From IMG/VR virus record IMGVR_UViG_3300021424_002547, positions 35,686 through 99,685 of that record: a stretch of DNA of 64,000 bases. One strand, given 5' to 3'. Of this stretch, positions 49,651 to 58,200 are shown piece after piece (positions within the stretch are counted from its first letter, which is position 1; every line of letters begins with the position of its first letter). This DNA comes from a virus. The notes below the pieces were generated by a model. That model saw only the letters and a program-made list of their open reading frames with translations. It was not told the DNA's origin and did not search any database. Both the position numbers and the translations under genes were made by a program.

Positions 49651-50150
49651 TGTTTGGGATAGGAGGTGCCATCAAAGCGATAGTAACGCTGATCATAGTG
49701 TTGATAGTGGCTGCAGGTGGTTATTTCCTAATCAATCTCAAAGCCGACCTCGCCATAGCCCAAGAAAATAGTCGTAAACTCGAAGAAGGAGTTCGACTAC
49801 AGAATGAGGCCATGGCACAGATGAAGGCTGATCAGGAAAAAATCAAGGATCTCAATAATGAACTTAATACCACAATTAAGTTACAAAACAAAGATATGGA
49901 GAACCTCAAAGACCGCTTCAGCACCAATGCTGCAGGTGAAAAAAGAGACTTTGGTAAAACCGCCGCTGCTAAACCCGCGAGTTTAGAACGTGCTGTTAAC
50001 AGAGGAACTATTAACGCACTGCGTTGTTTAGAAATCGCTTCAGGAGCGCCTTTGACAGAGGCAGAAAAAAATGCAACCAAACCAAGTGAAATCAATCGTG
50101 AATGCCCCTCGTTGGCTCACCCTAACTACAAGCCTGCTGCTGGTCAGTAG
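49650..50150 (+). CDS. Inner-membrane spanin (Rz)-like protein
   Basis: A 166-residue protein with one N-terminal membrane segment (A-I-V-T-L-I-I-V-L-I-V-A-A-G-G-Y-F) and then a long predicted coiled coil (~residues 30-95, heptad-like L/I/M spacing). This is the architecture of i-spanins, which span the periplasm and fuse membranes at lysis. Its position after the endolysin and its 80-nt overlap with a lipoprotein gene fit. Two Cys in the C-terminal part could form disulfides. Confidence 0.65.
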   Translation: MFGIGGAIKAIVTLIIVLIVAAGGYFLINLKADLAIAQENSRKLEEGVRLQNEAMAQMKADQEKIKDLNNELNTTIKLQNKDMENLKDRFSTNAAGEKRDFGKTAAAKPASLERAVNRGTINALRCLEIASGAPLTEAEKNATKPSEINRECPSLAHPNYKPAAGQ

Positions 50151-50505
50151 TCTCTCTGGCTGTGCCAGTTTCGACTTCTTAGGCAAGCGTGAGAAGCCTA
50201 TCGAGATCATAACCAAGGCTGCTGACAAGACACCATTAGATATAGCACATCCCGATCCACTGAGACTCAAACCTGTAGAATGGGTAGTGATGACTCCTGC
50301 TAACCAAGAAGAGATATTCAAAAAAATAGAAGAAAAAGGCACAGATCCAGTAGTATTCGGTCTCACACCGGACGGATATCAAGCATTGGCTGTGACTATT
50401 GCTGAACTGCGCAATATGATAAACACACAGCGTAATATCATAATCAAATACAAAGAATACTACGAGCCCAAAAAAGAGCAAGCGAACACAGAAGCAAAGA
50501 AATGA
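50071..50505 (+). CDS. Outer-membrane spanin (Rz1)-like lipoprotein
   Basis: A 144-residue protein whose N-terminus has a signal sequence and lipobox L-S-G-C (about residue 31, in S-S-L-S-G-C-A-S). The mature part has a conserved-looking T-P-A-N-Q-E-E-I-F-K-K-I and a C-terminal coiled helix. The start lies inside the i-spanin gene in another frame, the classic overlapped Rz/Rz1 layout. It is longer and less Pro-rich than typical o-spanins, so a different lysis lipoprotein is possible. Confidence 0.6.
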   Translation: MQPNQVKSIVNAPRWLTLTTSLLLVSSLSGCASFDFLGKREKPIEIITKAADKTPLDIAHPDPLRLKPVEWVVMTPANQEEIFKKIEEKGTDPVVFGLTPDGYQALAVTIAELRNMINTQRNIIIKYKEYYEPKKEQANTEAKK

Positions 50506-50726
50506 CAGACAATGACGAGATCAAAGAACTAGGCTGGTTTGCTCGATTATTTAGAAAAAGGGCGAAACTGACCTATTGGCTTGATCAACAGGCCTATGTA
50601 ACCGAAGTGTGTCATTTTAAAGAAATCTCTCCAGAATGTATCGTGTTCAGCGACTATTATACGAAAAAGAACACTATGGTGAAATATCAAAACAAGATAA
50701 CTTATGTCTTGGAACAGACTAAGTAG
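50502..50726 (+). CDS. Small hypothetical protein in lysis cassette
   Basis: A 74-residue soluble protein (W-F-A-R-L-F-R-K-R-A-K-L-T-Y-W-L, then strands with I-V-F-S-D-Y-Y). It overlaps the spanin-like gene by 4 nt. No known motif. Confidence 0.52.
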   Translation: MTDNDEIKELGWFARLFRKRAKLTYWLDQQAYVTEVCHFKEISPECIVFSDYYTKKNTMVKYQNKITYVLEQTK

Positions 50727-50734
50727 GAGAAGAA

Positions 50735-50965
50735 ATGGGTTGGTTTCGTAGCATATTTACAGACGGCACGGACGACGGAATCAGCAGCAAACGTGTGGTA
50801 ACCATATTGGCATTTATCATGTGTTCGGCAGGATTTATTGGTGATTTATTCTGGGATTTAGATGTTAAGGATGTTATATTTGAATCAATGATGTATATAG
50901 TTGTAGCAGGACTAGGGTTTACAGCATCGGAAAAATTTTCAAAAAATAAGAAGGATGGTGAATAG
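50735..50965 (+). CDS. Holin candidate, two-span membrane protein
   Basis: A 76-residue protein with two hydrophobic segments (V-V-T-I-L-A-F-I-M-C-S-A-G-F-I and M-M-Y-I-V-V-A-G-L-G-F), a short acidic loop and a Lys-rich C-terminus. Size, topology and place next to the endolysin and spanins suit a class II-like holin. The call rests on context only. Confidence 0.5.
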   Translation: MGWFRSIFTDGTDDGISSKRVVTILAFIMCSAGFIGDLFWDLDVKDVIFESMMYIVVAGLGFTASEKFSKNKKDGE

Positions 50966-51021
50966 GTTGATTTTTAATGAATTTTTTGTTAAATAAAGTT
51001 GTAGTTTTAATAGGAGCGAGT

Positions 51022-51273
51022 ATGAATTCTGACAAAAGTCTAGCGAGATGGATGATATTACTAATACTTTTGCCTATAGGTCTAGCGGCATTCAGCGGAG
51101 ATCGTTTCCGTTATCCCTGTCAGGATCCTGCCAATTGGGATAAAGCAGAATGCCAAAAACCTAGATGCGAGGTAACAAGGACATGTCCGGAACATATTTT
51201 TAAAGGTGAAGGACCCTCGGGAACATCGGCCCCAGTTAAAACAGCCGTGGTTGGAAAAAAGGAATGTAACTAA
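51022..51273 (+). CDS. Small membrane-anchored Cys-rich protein
   Basis: An 83-residue protein, with an N-terminal signal anchor (W-M-I-L-L-I-L-L-P-I-G-L-A-A-F) and a periplasmic part with five Cys (P-C-Q-D-P, A-E-C-Q, R-C-E-V, R-T-C-P, E-C-N at the end). The ATG at 51022 has TAGGAG in front; the longer frame from 50977 lacks a ribosome site. Disulfides in the periplasm are likely. Function unknown. Confidence 0.52.
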   Translation: MNSDKSLARWMILLILLPIGLAAFSGDRFRYPCQDPANWDKAECQKPRCEVTRTCPEHIFKGEGPSGTSAPVKTAVVGKKECN

Positions 51274-51800
51274 TGGAAAAAATAGATCTTAAAGACGGAA
51301 AAGAAATGTTCATATATACAGAAGAACAGTTAATGGCTCGACTGAAATTTTTTATAGGTATCTGTCTAGCACTAACACTGACGGGTATCGTGTTTGTGGT
51401 GCTTTATTCGCTGATATTTGTTACACAGCCGATGAATGCCATAGCTCCTATAGATCAAAAGTTTTTTGAGCTGATCATACCTATCGCTACATTTTTAACA
51501 GGTACCCTTTCAGGAATCATGCTGGCAGGCAATGACAAGGATGCAAGGATGGAGGCACTGAAGGCTGCCAACAGAGGCGGATCACCTAGCCCTAGTCCTA
51601 GCATACCAACTCCCAGCCTAGGAGGTGGTGGTTTTTCTGCTAACGCCAATATCGGTGGCGCTAATTTTAGTTTTAATAAATCTGCAGCACCGTCCGCAGG
51701 GGCATTTACTCCTGCGGCACCGACTGCATCGTTCGCAGCACCTAAGATGAGCAGCACCGGTAAACCTATGCCTGTCTTAGAAGATGATGAAGAATTATAA
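51273..51800 (+). CDS. Two-span membrane protein with Pro/Ala/Ser-rich tail
   Basis: A 175-residue protein with two membrane segments (residues ~25-50 and ~68-86) and a disordered tail with S-P-S-P-S-P and A-A-P-T-A repeats ending in acidic residues. Topology places both ends on the same side of the membrane. A second holin or antiholin candidate, otherwise unknown. Confidence 0.5.
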   Translation: MEKIDLKDGKEMFIYTEEQLMARLKFFIGICLALTLTGIVFVVLYSLIFVTQPMNAIAPIDQKFFELIIPIATFLTGTLSGIMLAGNDKDARMEALKAANRGGSPSPSPSIPTPSLGGGGFSANANIGGANFSFNKSAAPSAGAFTPAAPTASFAAPKMSSTGKPMPVLEDDEEL

Positions 51801-51810
51801 GGAGAAAAAT

Positions 51811-52044
51811 ATGTTTAAGAAGATGATTTTCGCAGCAGGTTTAGCATTAGCCGTTTCCATGCCTACTTATGCCGACAAGCATGAAAAGAAAGCAGAACCA
51901 GAAACCAAACAGGTCTGCGTAGATGTGCAGGGCAAGGATGGTAAACCAGTAATGGATCCTAAGACCAACAAGCCCAAGCAAAACTGCGTCACAGTCAAAG
52001 TACGTGAAAAATTCGAAGGTACCAAAGTTCCTGAGAAGAAATAA
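51811..52044 (+). CDS. Small secreted periplasmic protein
   Basis: A 77-residue protein with a clear Sec signal peptide (M-F-K-K, hydrophobic core, then P-T-Y-A before D-K-H-E-K-K). The mature part is charged and has two Cys (V-C-V-D-V and N-C-V-T-V) that could pair. The ATG has AAGGAG. It is the last gene before the terminator. Function unknown. Confidence 0.6.
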   Translation: MFKKMIFAAGLALAVSMPTYADKHEKKAEPETKQVCVDVQGKDGKPVMDPKTNKPKQNCVTVKVREKFEGTKVPEKK

Positions 52045-52071
52045 TTTAAACTCAGTAAATCTGTAGTAAAT

Positions 52072-52100
52072 AAAAGGACTGCTTAATGTAGTCCTTTTTT
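52072..52100 (+). terminator. Rho-independent terminator after lysis cassette
   Basis: Stem AAAAGGACT (52072-52080)/AGTCCTTTT (52090-52098) with a 9-nt loop, running into a T-run. It closes the late lysis unit before dnaJ. Confidence 0.85.
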
Positions 52101-52115
52101 ATTATAGAAAATACT

Positions 52116-52958
52116 ATGGACTATTACTCTACTTTAGGTGTTAATAGAAACGCCACCCAAGACGAAATTAAAAAAGCGTATCGCAAGATGGCTATGAACC
52201 ATCATCCTGATCGCGGTGGAGATGAGAAAAAATTTAAACAGATTTCGGAAGCCTATGAAATCTTAAGTGATCCTCAAAAAAAACAGATGGTAGACATGGG
52301 TATAGATCCCAAGAGACAACCGCAAGGTAATGGATTCGGACAAAACGGTCCTTTCGAGTTTCATTTCAATGCTAACAATTTTGATGATATATTTGGTGGA
52401 TTCGGATTTGGTGGATTCGGACACAGACATGTTCAAAGAAACAAAACTATCAGCCTCATGGTGGATCTTACATTAGAAGATGTCTTACAAGGTAAAAATC
52501 TAGATGCAGAAATAGCCATACCTGGAGGAAGGAAAAAGATTATTAATATCGTGATACCGTCTGGAATAGAAGAAGGACAACAGATAAGATATCAAGGAAT
52601 GGGAGATAATAGCATTTCTAACATACCTCCCGGAGATTTAATAGTTAATGTTAGAATCATGCCGCACGGAATGTTTCGACGAGAAGGCGATAACCTAATA
52701 CTAGAAAAATTCATCTCAGCATGGGATGCCATGTTAGGAACAAAAATAGATATTTCTACACTAGACAACAAGTCATTAGAAATCGCTGTACCGGCAGGTA
52801 GCCAGCCCGAAACAGTATTAAGTTGCAGAAACGAAGGATTGCCAAATATGCGTAGCAAGTTAAGAGGTAATCTTTTAGTAAAAATAAAAATTAAAATACC
52901 AAAAATTACATCAACTAAACAGAAAGATCTCGTAGAACAATTGAAAAATGGATTATAA
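52116..52958 (+). CDS. DnaJ/CbpA-type co-chaperone (type B)
   Basis: A 280-residue protein. J domain residues 1-65 with H30-P-D32, a Gly/Phe-rich linker ([15 protein letters not shown]), then the C-terminal substrate-binding barrels (G-V[13 protein letters not shown], G-D-L-I-V-N-V-R). The zinc-finger C-x-x-C-x-G-x-G repeats are absent, as in CbpA. It recruits Hsp70 (host DnaK) to substrates. It overlaps def by 11 nt. Confidence 0.9.
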   Translation: MDYYSTLGVNRNATQDEIKKAYRKMAMNHHPDRGGDEKKFKQISEAYEILSDPQKKQMVDMGIDPKRQPQGNGFGQNGPFEFHFNANNFDDIFGGFGFGGFGHRHVQRNKTISLMVDLTLEDVLQGKNLDAEIAIPGGRKKIINIVIPSGIEEGQQIRYQGMGDNSISNIPPGDLIVNVRIMPHGMFRREGDNLILEKFISAWDAMLGTKIDISTLDNKSLEIAVPAGSQPETVLSCRNEGLPNMRSKLRGNLLVKIKIKIPKITSTKQKDLVEQLKNGL

Positions 52959-53442
52959 ACTAGGACCGCATCAAAGCCTTCAACAAGTAAGCACTTCTTG
53001 GGATTTTTCTCGAGACGGTGATTCTGAAAAATTAGAATCTGATCTATGTTATTTTATGCAGAAACATATGGGTATAGGTTTAGCCGCTAATCAAATAGGT
53101 ATTGCTAAACAAATTTTTGTAATGGGCAGCGATAATATTCCGGGATTTCCTAAACCCTTCGCAGTTTTCAATCCAAAAATAATCAGCACAGATCAAGAAA
53201 AAGAAATCTTCAAAGAAGGATGTCTGAGTTTCCCTGGACTTTGGTTGAACGTAAAAAGGCCAAAAAAAATAATAGTGGAGTACCAGAACAGTCGAGGAGA
53301 CATCATAGAAGCAGAAATGGACGGATTAATTTCTAGATGCTTTCAGCATGAATTTGATCATCTCAATGGTATATGTTTCGTTGACATCGTTAGTCCCTTG
53401 AAGTTAAAATTAGCAATACAAAAACTAAGGAAACAAAAATAA
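52948..53442 (+). CDS. def: Peptide deformylase
   Basis: A 164-residue protein with motifs G44-L-A-A-N-Q (G-x-G-L-A-A-x-Q), E-G-C92-L-S and Q-H134-E135-F-D-H138-L, giving the Fe2+ ligands Cys/His/His and the catalytic Glu. It removes the N-formyl group from new proteins. Deformylases are known cargo genes of marine T4-like phages. Its stop overlaps the next ATG (TAATG). Confidence 0.93.
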   Translation: MDYKLGPHQSLQQVSTSWDFSRDGDSEKLESDLCYFMQKHMGIGLAANQIGIAKQIFVMGSDNIPGFPKPFAVFNPKIISTDQEKEIFKEGCLSFPGLWLNVKRPKKIIVEYQNSRGDIIEAEMDGLISRCFQHEFDHLNGICFVDIVSPLKLKLAIQKLRKQK

Positions 53443-55772
53443 TGATAGAGCCCAGCCAGCACCTGCATAATATCTTTAATACCGCCGTTGAAATAGCCAA
53501 GCAGTTAAATCATGAGTACATCACTATAGAACATCTAGTCTATAGCATCATGAGTGATCAAGAATCGTATGACATGATTTCTAACTTTGGGGCCGATGCT
53601 AATTTTATTAAGACCAATCTAGATCATTATCTAAAAAATAACCTCAAAGAAATCATCTCACAATCTCAGGTAAAGAAACCTAAAAAAACCACTAGTGTTG
53701 AACGTGTGTTGAATCGATGTTTTACACAGGTTTTGTTCAGCGGCAGGCAACGCATGGAGATCGCAGACGTTATTATCAGTGTACTGGCTGAAAAAAACAG
53801 TTTTGGTTATTATTTTCTAAACAAAGGCGGTCTGACTAAAGAAAAATTTGTGAAATATTTCCAAGAAAATGTTATCATAGAAGAAGAACAAGAAAGTATT
53901 CCAGCGACCACGAACAATCAGATAGAAAGAATTCTAAATCAATTCTGCACGAACCTAACCTTACAGGCTAAACAACGTAAGATTGATCCGGTGATAGGAC
54001 GAGACGAAGAATTAGAAAAAATCCAACTGATTCTAGCACGTAGAAATAAATGCAATGTGTTAATGGTAGGAGAACCCGGAGTAGGCAAGACTGCGATCGC
54101 AGAGGGGTTGGCTCGAAAGATTTTCGAGGACAAGGTTCCTAAATTTATCAAAGACCATACAGTCTATACTTTAGATATATCAGCATTATTAGCCGGGTCA
54201 AAGTATCGTGGTGACTTTGAAGAACGAATCAAAGCCGTATTCACCGCACTAGAAAAAAAAGGTAAGATCATTTTATTCATCGACGAAGCACACATGATGC
54301 AGGGTGCAGGGGCCGCTAATCAATCAAGCAACGATATGAGCAATATGCTAAAACCCATATTGACCAAAAAGTCTATGAAAATCATAGCGTCCACTACCTG
54401 GGAAGAATATCGAAAGCACTTTGAAAAAGACCGTGCTTTGATGCGTCGTTTCCAGCGTGTGACCATCGATGAACCCAATGAAGAACTAACTATTAAAATC
54501 TTAAAAGGATTGAAAAAGTATTATGAAAAACATCATGAAGTAAAAATTACCGATGCTGCTATAGATCAGGCTGTGAAACTTTCTATGAAATACATGTCAG
54601 ATAAAAAACTGCCAGATAAAGCCATAGATATCTTAGACTGCGCAGCGGCTCGATATAAACTTAAAGATGACGAAAATATGGAAGGTGTAGAACAGATCGT
54701 AGATATAGAACAGGTTACCTACGAACTCAGTAAGATGATCAACATGCCATTAGAGATTGTTGCTCAGAAAGAAAGCAAAAATCTTTCTGATCTAGAAGGA
54801 AATATGAAATCATCAGTTTTGGGTCAAGATGGAGCTATTGATACACTGCTAGATAAAATATTCGTCAGCCAAGCAGGAATGAAATCACCTAACAAACCTG
54901 TTGGAAGTTTTCTATTCCTAGGACCTACTGGCTGTGGAAAAACTGAAACTGCCAAACAATTAGCAGAAAAGATGGGAATGCAATTAGTTCGATTCGACAT
55001 GAGCGAGTACCAAGAAAAACACTCGGTGGCTCGTCTGATCGGTGCTCCACCGGGCTATGTAGGATACGAAGATAATTCCGGTCAACTGATCACTAAATTA
55101 CAAGAATATCCCAATTGTGTGTTGCTGCTAGATGAAATCGAAAAAAGCCATCCTGATGTTTCTAACATCTTGCTGCAGTTTATGGATAACGGTTTCGTCA
55201 CAGGATCGAATGGCAAACAGGCCGATGGTCGCAACTGTATCCTTATCATGACCAGCAACTTAGGTGCCCGGGACAACGAAAACAACACCATCGGGTTCGG
55301 CGAACTTGAGCGCGAAGGAGAAGATGATAAAGCTATTAAAAAGTTTTTTGCTCCGGAATTTCGCAATCGACTAGATGCAGTAGTGAAATTTGGTAGATTA
55401 AACATCGAAACTGTAGAAAAAATCGTACATAAATTTATCAACGATTTAAACTTCCAACTTAGAGACAAGAATATTGAAATAGTAGCAGATGATAATTCTG
55501 TTAAATGGTTGGCAAAAAACGGATATGATCGAAAAATGGGAGCCAGACCGTTAGCCAGATTGATCGATAATAAAATAAAATCACCGTTGAGTAGAAGGGT
55601 TCTGTTTGGCGATCTCGTCGACGGCGGAAATATACACATCCAACTATCTGGAGAAGAAATCACTTTTACCGTCACTGAACGGGCGAAACCGTTAACAAAA
55701 CAACAGAAAAAATTATTAAAGAGAGGATCTCCTTTAGTGATGGAAGAAAAAATCGAAGATGCACAAACATAG
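53442..55772 (+). CDS. clpA: ClpA-type AAA+ unfoldase
   Basis: A 776-residue protein with an N-domain (~1-150), AAA1 Walker A G210-E-P-G-V-G-K-T217, Y-R-G-D-F-E-E-R pore loop, AAA2 Walker A G494-P-T-G-C-G-K-T501 and S-D-M-S-E-Y-like D-M-S-E-Y segment. The coiled middle domain of ClpB is missing, so it is ClpA-like. I617-G-F619 sits at the position of the ClpP-docking loop of ClpA, which suggests it can feed host ClpP. It would redirect host proteolysis. Confidence 0.9.
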   Translation: MIEPSQHLHNIFNTAVEIAKQLNHEYITIEHLVYSIMSDQESYDMISNFGADANFIKTNLDHYLKNNLKEIISQSQVKKPKKTTSVERVLNRCFTQVLFSGRQRMEIADVIISVLAEKNSFGYYFLNKGGLTKEKFVKYFQENVIIEEEQESIPATTNNQIERILNQFCTNLTLQAKQRKIDPVIGRDEELEKIQLILARRNKCNVLMVGEPGVGKTAIAEGLARKIFEDKVPKFIKDHTVYTLDISALLAGSKYRGDFEERIKAVFTALEKKGKIILFIDEAHMMQGAGAANQSSNDMSNMLKPILTKKSMKIIASTTWEEYRKHFEKDRALMRRFQRVTIDEPNEELTIKILKGLKKYYEKHHEVKITDAAIDQAVKLSMKYMSDKKLPDKAIDILDCAAARYKLKDDENMEGVEQIVDIEQVTYELSKMINMPLEIVAQKESKNLSDLEGNMKSSVLGQDGAIDTLLDKIFVSQAGMKSPNKPVGSFLFLGPTGCGKTETAKQLAEKMGMQLVRFDMSEYQEKHSVARLIGAPPGYVGYEDNSGQLITKLQEYPNCVLLLDEIEKSHPDVSNILLQFMDNGFVTGSNGKQADGRNCILIMTSNLGARDNENNTIGFGELEREGEDDKAIKKFFAPEFRNRLDAVVKFGRLNIETVEKIVHKFINDLNFQLRDKNIEIVADDNSVKWLAKNGYDRKMGARPLARLIDNKIKSPLSRRVLFGDLVDGGNIHIQLSGEEITFTVTERAKPLTKQQKKLLKRGSPLVMEEKIEDAQT

Positions 55773-56430
55773 TATCACTAAAAAGAAGTTCTACGGAAAA
55801 TGGTTGTATAAGGCCGCACTAAAGATTCCCGGTGTGGCTATTCTCCGTGCGAATTCATTAGATGGTGCCATCGAGTTATTGAATAAATGTTTCTCAGATG
55901 ACCATACTAGATATCATTATTATAAAAAAGCCTTTGCTAACAAAGAAGATATGACTAATTTGTGTCAGTATCTCAAATCTTTAAGCGCAAATGATTGGTA
56001 CAAAAGGATCGAAAGAGATAATATAGATCTCTATACGAATGATCCAAAAATTCACAATTATCTTGTTAACAGATTCCGACACATATTGTGTTTGGTCAGC
56101 GAACCAGACATTTCTAGAAAGGATGAATACGAGGATACTCATCACATACTTTGCAAAAAATTACCTCACGATCGTTACAGATATCGCATCTATCTCAAAC
56201 CGCACAATATGCATGGTGATAAATCGGCCAAAAAAAATTATATCGATTGGTTAGAAACTCAAAATAGCGTTCTAATATCTCAAGCGGTCAAAAAATGGTT
56301 CATTGTCACTGATTGGAATTGGGATCCTAGATATATTTTAGTAGAAGATCATAAAACGCTGCTGTTTTTACACATGAGAAATTCAGAAGTTCTAGGAAGG
56401 ATATATGAATATATATTATCCGATAAATAA
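55759..56430 (+). CDS. Conserved hypothetical phage protein
   Basis: A 223-residue basic protein, Tyr/His/Lys-rich (K-K-K-F-Y-G-K-W-L-Y-K-A, R-Y-H-Y-Y-K-K, H-D-R-Y-R-Y-R-I-Y-L-K-P-H). A final strand V-E-D-H-K-T-L-L-F-L-H-M-R suggests an RNA-recognition-like or Rep-like fold, but no catalytic set is clear. It overlaps clpA by 14 nt. Function unknown. Confidence 0.58.
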   Translation: MHKHSITKKKFYGKWLYKAALKIPGVAILRANSLDGAIELLNKCFSDDHTRYHYYKKAFANKEDMTNLCQYLKSLSANDWYKRIERDNIDLYTNDPKIHNYLVNRFRHILCLVSEPDISRKDEYEDTHHILCKKLPHDRYRYRIYLKPHNMHGDKSAKKNYIDWLETQNSVLISQAVKKWFIVTDWNWDPRYILVEDHKTLLFLHMRNSEVLGRIYEYILSDK

Positions 56431-56433
56431 GAG

Positions 56434-56802
56434 ATGCCCATCGAAAACACAGTATTATTGTCAAACATAAGCACAGAATCAACTCCCGGAATCTTTTCTT
56501 ATGGAAGCAAAAAAAAGGCCGCTGGTTATCACAAAATCAGTGATGGGCTGCATACAGCGATTTATACCGTGAACAGTTTTTCCGGGACCATAAAAATACA
56601 AGGTACTCTAAATCTGTATCCGGGGGACAGTGATTGGTTTGATATCGATAACACAGAAATAGGTGGAGATAGTTCTGAGATAGGCGGAGCAGATGGATTA
56701 AATTTCACAGTCTCCCGTAATTTTACTGGCAATTTCCTTTGGATCCGTGCAGCATACCACTTAGAGAACGGTATCATAGTAGATCTTAGGTTTAGTTACT
56801 AA
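56434..56802 (+). CDS. Small phage structural protein
   Basis: A 122-residue beta-rich protein (S-G-T-I-K-I-Q-G-T-L-N-L-Y-P-G-D-S-D-W-F-D-I, G-N-F-L-W-I-R-A-A-Y). It resembles small virion proteins of T4-like marine phages. Position just before the predicted packaged-protein cluster fits. No precise role. Confidence 0.58.
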   Translation: MPIENTVLLSNISTESTPGIFSYGSKKKAAGYHKISDGLHTAIYTVNSFSGTIKIQGTLNLYPGDSDWFDIDNTEIGGDSSEIGGADGLNFTVSRNFTGNFLWIRAAYHLENGIIVDLRFSY

Positions 56803-56814
56803 AAAAATATTCAC

Positions 56815-56822
56815 GATAAATA
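56815..56822 (+). promoter_or_regulatory. Late-type promoter GATAAATA for packaged-protein cluster
   Basis: It ends 24 nt before the ATG at 56847; GAGGGAG follows as the ribosome site. It is the probable start of a long late unit to the window's right edge. Confidence 0.55.
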
Positions 56823-56846
56823 TAGTATCACCTCGAGGGAGATACT

Positions 56847-57863
56847 ATGAGAGACCTTTTATCAAAATTAGACGCCATAATCAGCGAAACAGCACTGAAT
56901 CCTAAAGATCCTAAAGCAGACTATGCTGCAAAGAGCAAAGCACTTGACGATCTAGAACGGGATGGACAGACCGATAAAAGTGCCATACAACAGCGAAGAT
57001 TAGATCTAGACAAAGAAGCCAAAACTAAAAACGTCAAAGAAGACACCGTTTTCGAAGTAGGTGACGATTTCGGTATCAGTTTTTCCAAAGATCTCGAAAT
57101 AGCCACAGAAATCGTGGGTTTCGTAGAAGATGGAATCGTTATCGATCTAGATGAACAGGCCCTAGCTGTGTTGGAATCCGAGGGGCTGCTGTTTCTAGAA
57201 GGTGAGTTAGTCAACGAAGAAAAACAAAAAGGTGTTGACGGCAAAGTCTGCTGGAAAGGCTACAAGCGCATGGGCACCAAAATGAAAGGTGGCAAACGTG
57301 TAGACAACTGCGTCAAGGTAGGTGAAGATAATGATGTAGATGAAAGCGGTCTACAATATTACACAGGCAAAAAGAAATACGGCAAAGATGGCATGGCAGC
57401 ATTAGCACAAGCAGGTCGAAAAGGTGCTTCTGAAGAAGAACTAGGGCGCATCAAAGACAAATACAAAAAAGAAGATACAGATATCGAAGAAGCAAAATAT
57501 CCTTTTGCTGGTGCTAAGGTAGGACAAAAAGAAGGTCCTGCAGGACAGTTGAAAGGCAAAGATCCTGCAGGTTATCCTAAAGGAAAACTAGTAGGTGGTG
57601 AAAGTATAGAAGAAGGCATGGACGAAGCCAAATATCAAGGTAGAGAGGTTCCTCTAGGTAAGAAAATGGCCGGTGATGTAAAGAAATCAAAAGTTTATGT
57701 ACGCAAACCAAATGGTAATATTGTCAAGGTAAACTTCGGCGACAAGAAGATGCGCATCAAGAAATCCAACCCCGCTCGTAGGAAATCATTCCGTGCCCGT
57801 CATAACTGTAAAAATCCTGGTCCACGTTGGAAAGCACGTTATTGGTCATGCAGGTCTTGGTAA
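56847..57863 (+). CDS. Predicted packaged/head-associated protein with E-A/E-G linkers and Arg-rich C-terminus
   Basis: A 338-residue highly charged protein. The N-terminus M-R-D-L-L-S-K-L-D-A-I-I-S-E ends in an I-x-E site. Repeated short K/G units follow, and the linkers D-I-E-E-A-K-Y and S-I-E-E-G-M-D-E-A-K-Y look like prohead-protease sites. The basic C-terminus (K-K-S-N-P-A-R-R-K-S-F-R-A-R-H-N-C...W-S-C) with conserved Cys and Trp is a domain I know as a recurrent unknown in marine T4-like phages. DNA binding inside the head is plausible. Confidence 0.62.
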   Translation: MRDLLSKLDAIISETALNPKDPKADYAAKSKALDDLERDGQTDKSAIQQRRLDLDKEAKTKNVKEDTVFEVGDDFGISFSKDLEIATEIVGFVEDGIVIDLDEQALAVLESEGLLFLEGELVNEEKQKGVDGKVCWKGYKRMGTKMKGGKRVDNCVKVGEDNDVDESGLQYYTGKKKYGKDGMAALAQAGRKGASEEELGRIKDKYKKEDTDIEEAKYPFAGAKVGQKEGPAGQLKGKDPAGYPKGKLVGGESIEEGMDEAKYQGREVPLGKKMAGDVKKSKVYVRKPNGNIVKVNFGDKKMRIKKSNPARRKSFRARHNCKNPGPRWKARYWSCRSW

Positions 57864-57864
57864 T

Positions 57865-58200
57865 ATGAAATTATTAGAAATGTTTAGTCCCATTGGGGCT
57901 CCTAAAGACGATCAACAAGATATTGATTGGTTAGAAGATCTTAAATTTTTTATCGACAATGACGATAAGATGCTCAATCAATTTTTCTTTCCTGCTATAA
58001 AAAAGCACAAGGAGCATCAAGGAAATCCTAATGCATACAAACTGTACATCAGACCGTTGAGTAAATGCAAAGAAGCCTATTGCAAAAAATTTGAAATCGA
58101 GCAACCGGAAGAAAAATTTACAAAAGAAAAGATTATCGAACTAGCCAAATATATCGCTTCAGAACAAGAAAACTTTTTGAAAAAAGGCGATTATAATTAA
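57865..58200 (+). CDS. Small hypothetical protein of packaged-protein cluster
   Basis: A 111-residue helical protein beginning M-K-L-L-E-M-F-S-P-I-G-A. Three Cys fall in S-K-C-K-E-A-Y-C-K and nearby. The ATG lies 1 nt after the previous stop; a frame from 57793 lies in the preceding gene's conserved end and is rejected. Type known to me as a recurrent marine-phage unknown. Its stop overlaps the next ATG. Confidence 0.58.
   Translation: MKLLEMFSPIGAPKDDQQDIDWLEDLKFFIDNDDKMLNQFFFPAIKKHKEHQGNPNAYKLYIRPLSKCKEAYCKKFEIEQPEEKFTKEKIIELAKYIASEQENFLKKGDYN

Noticed and set aside
52065-52072. AGTAAATA motif before dnaJ
   Set aside because: It overlaps the terminator stem, so a promoter use is doubtful and a chance match is likely.
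55082-55675. Long open frame antisense to clpA
   Set aside because: No ribosome site or promoter; the plus-strand protein has full Clp motifs across it. It is a shadow of codon usage.
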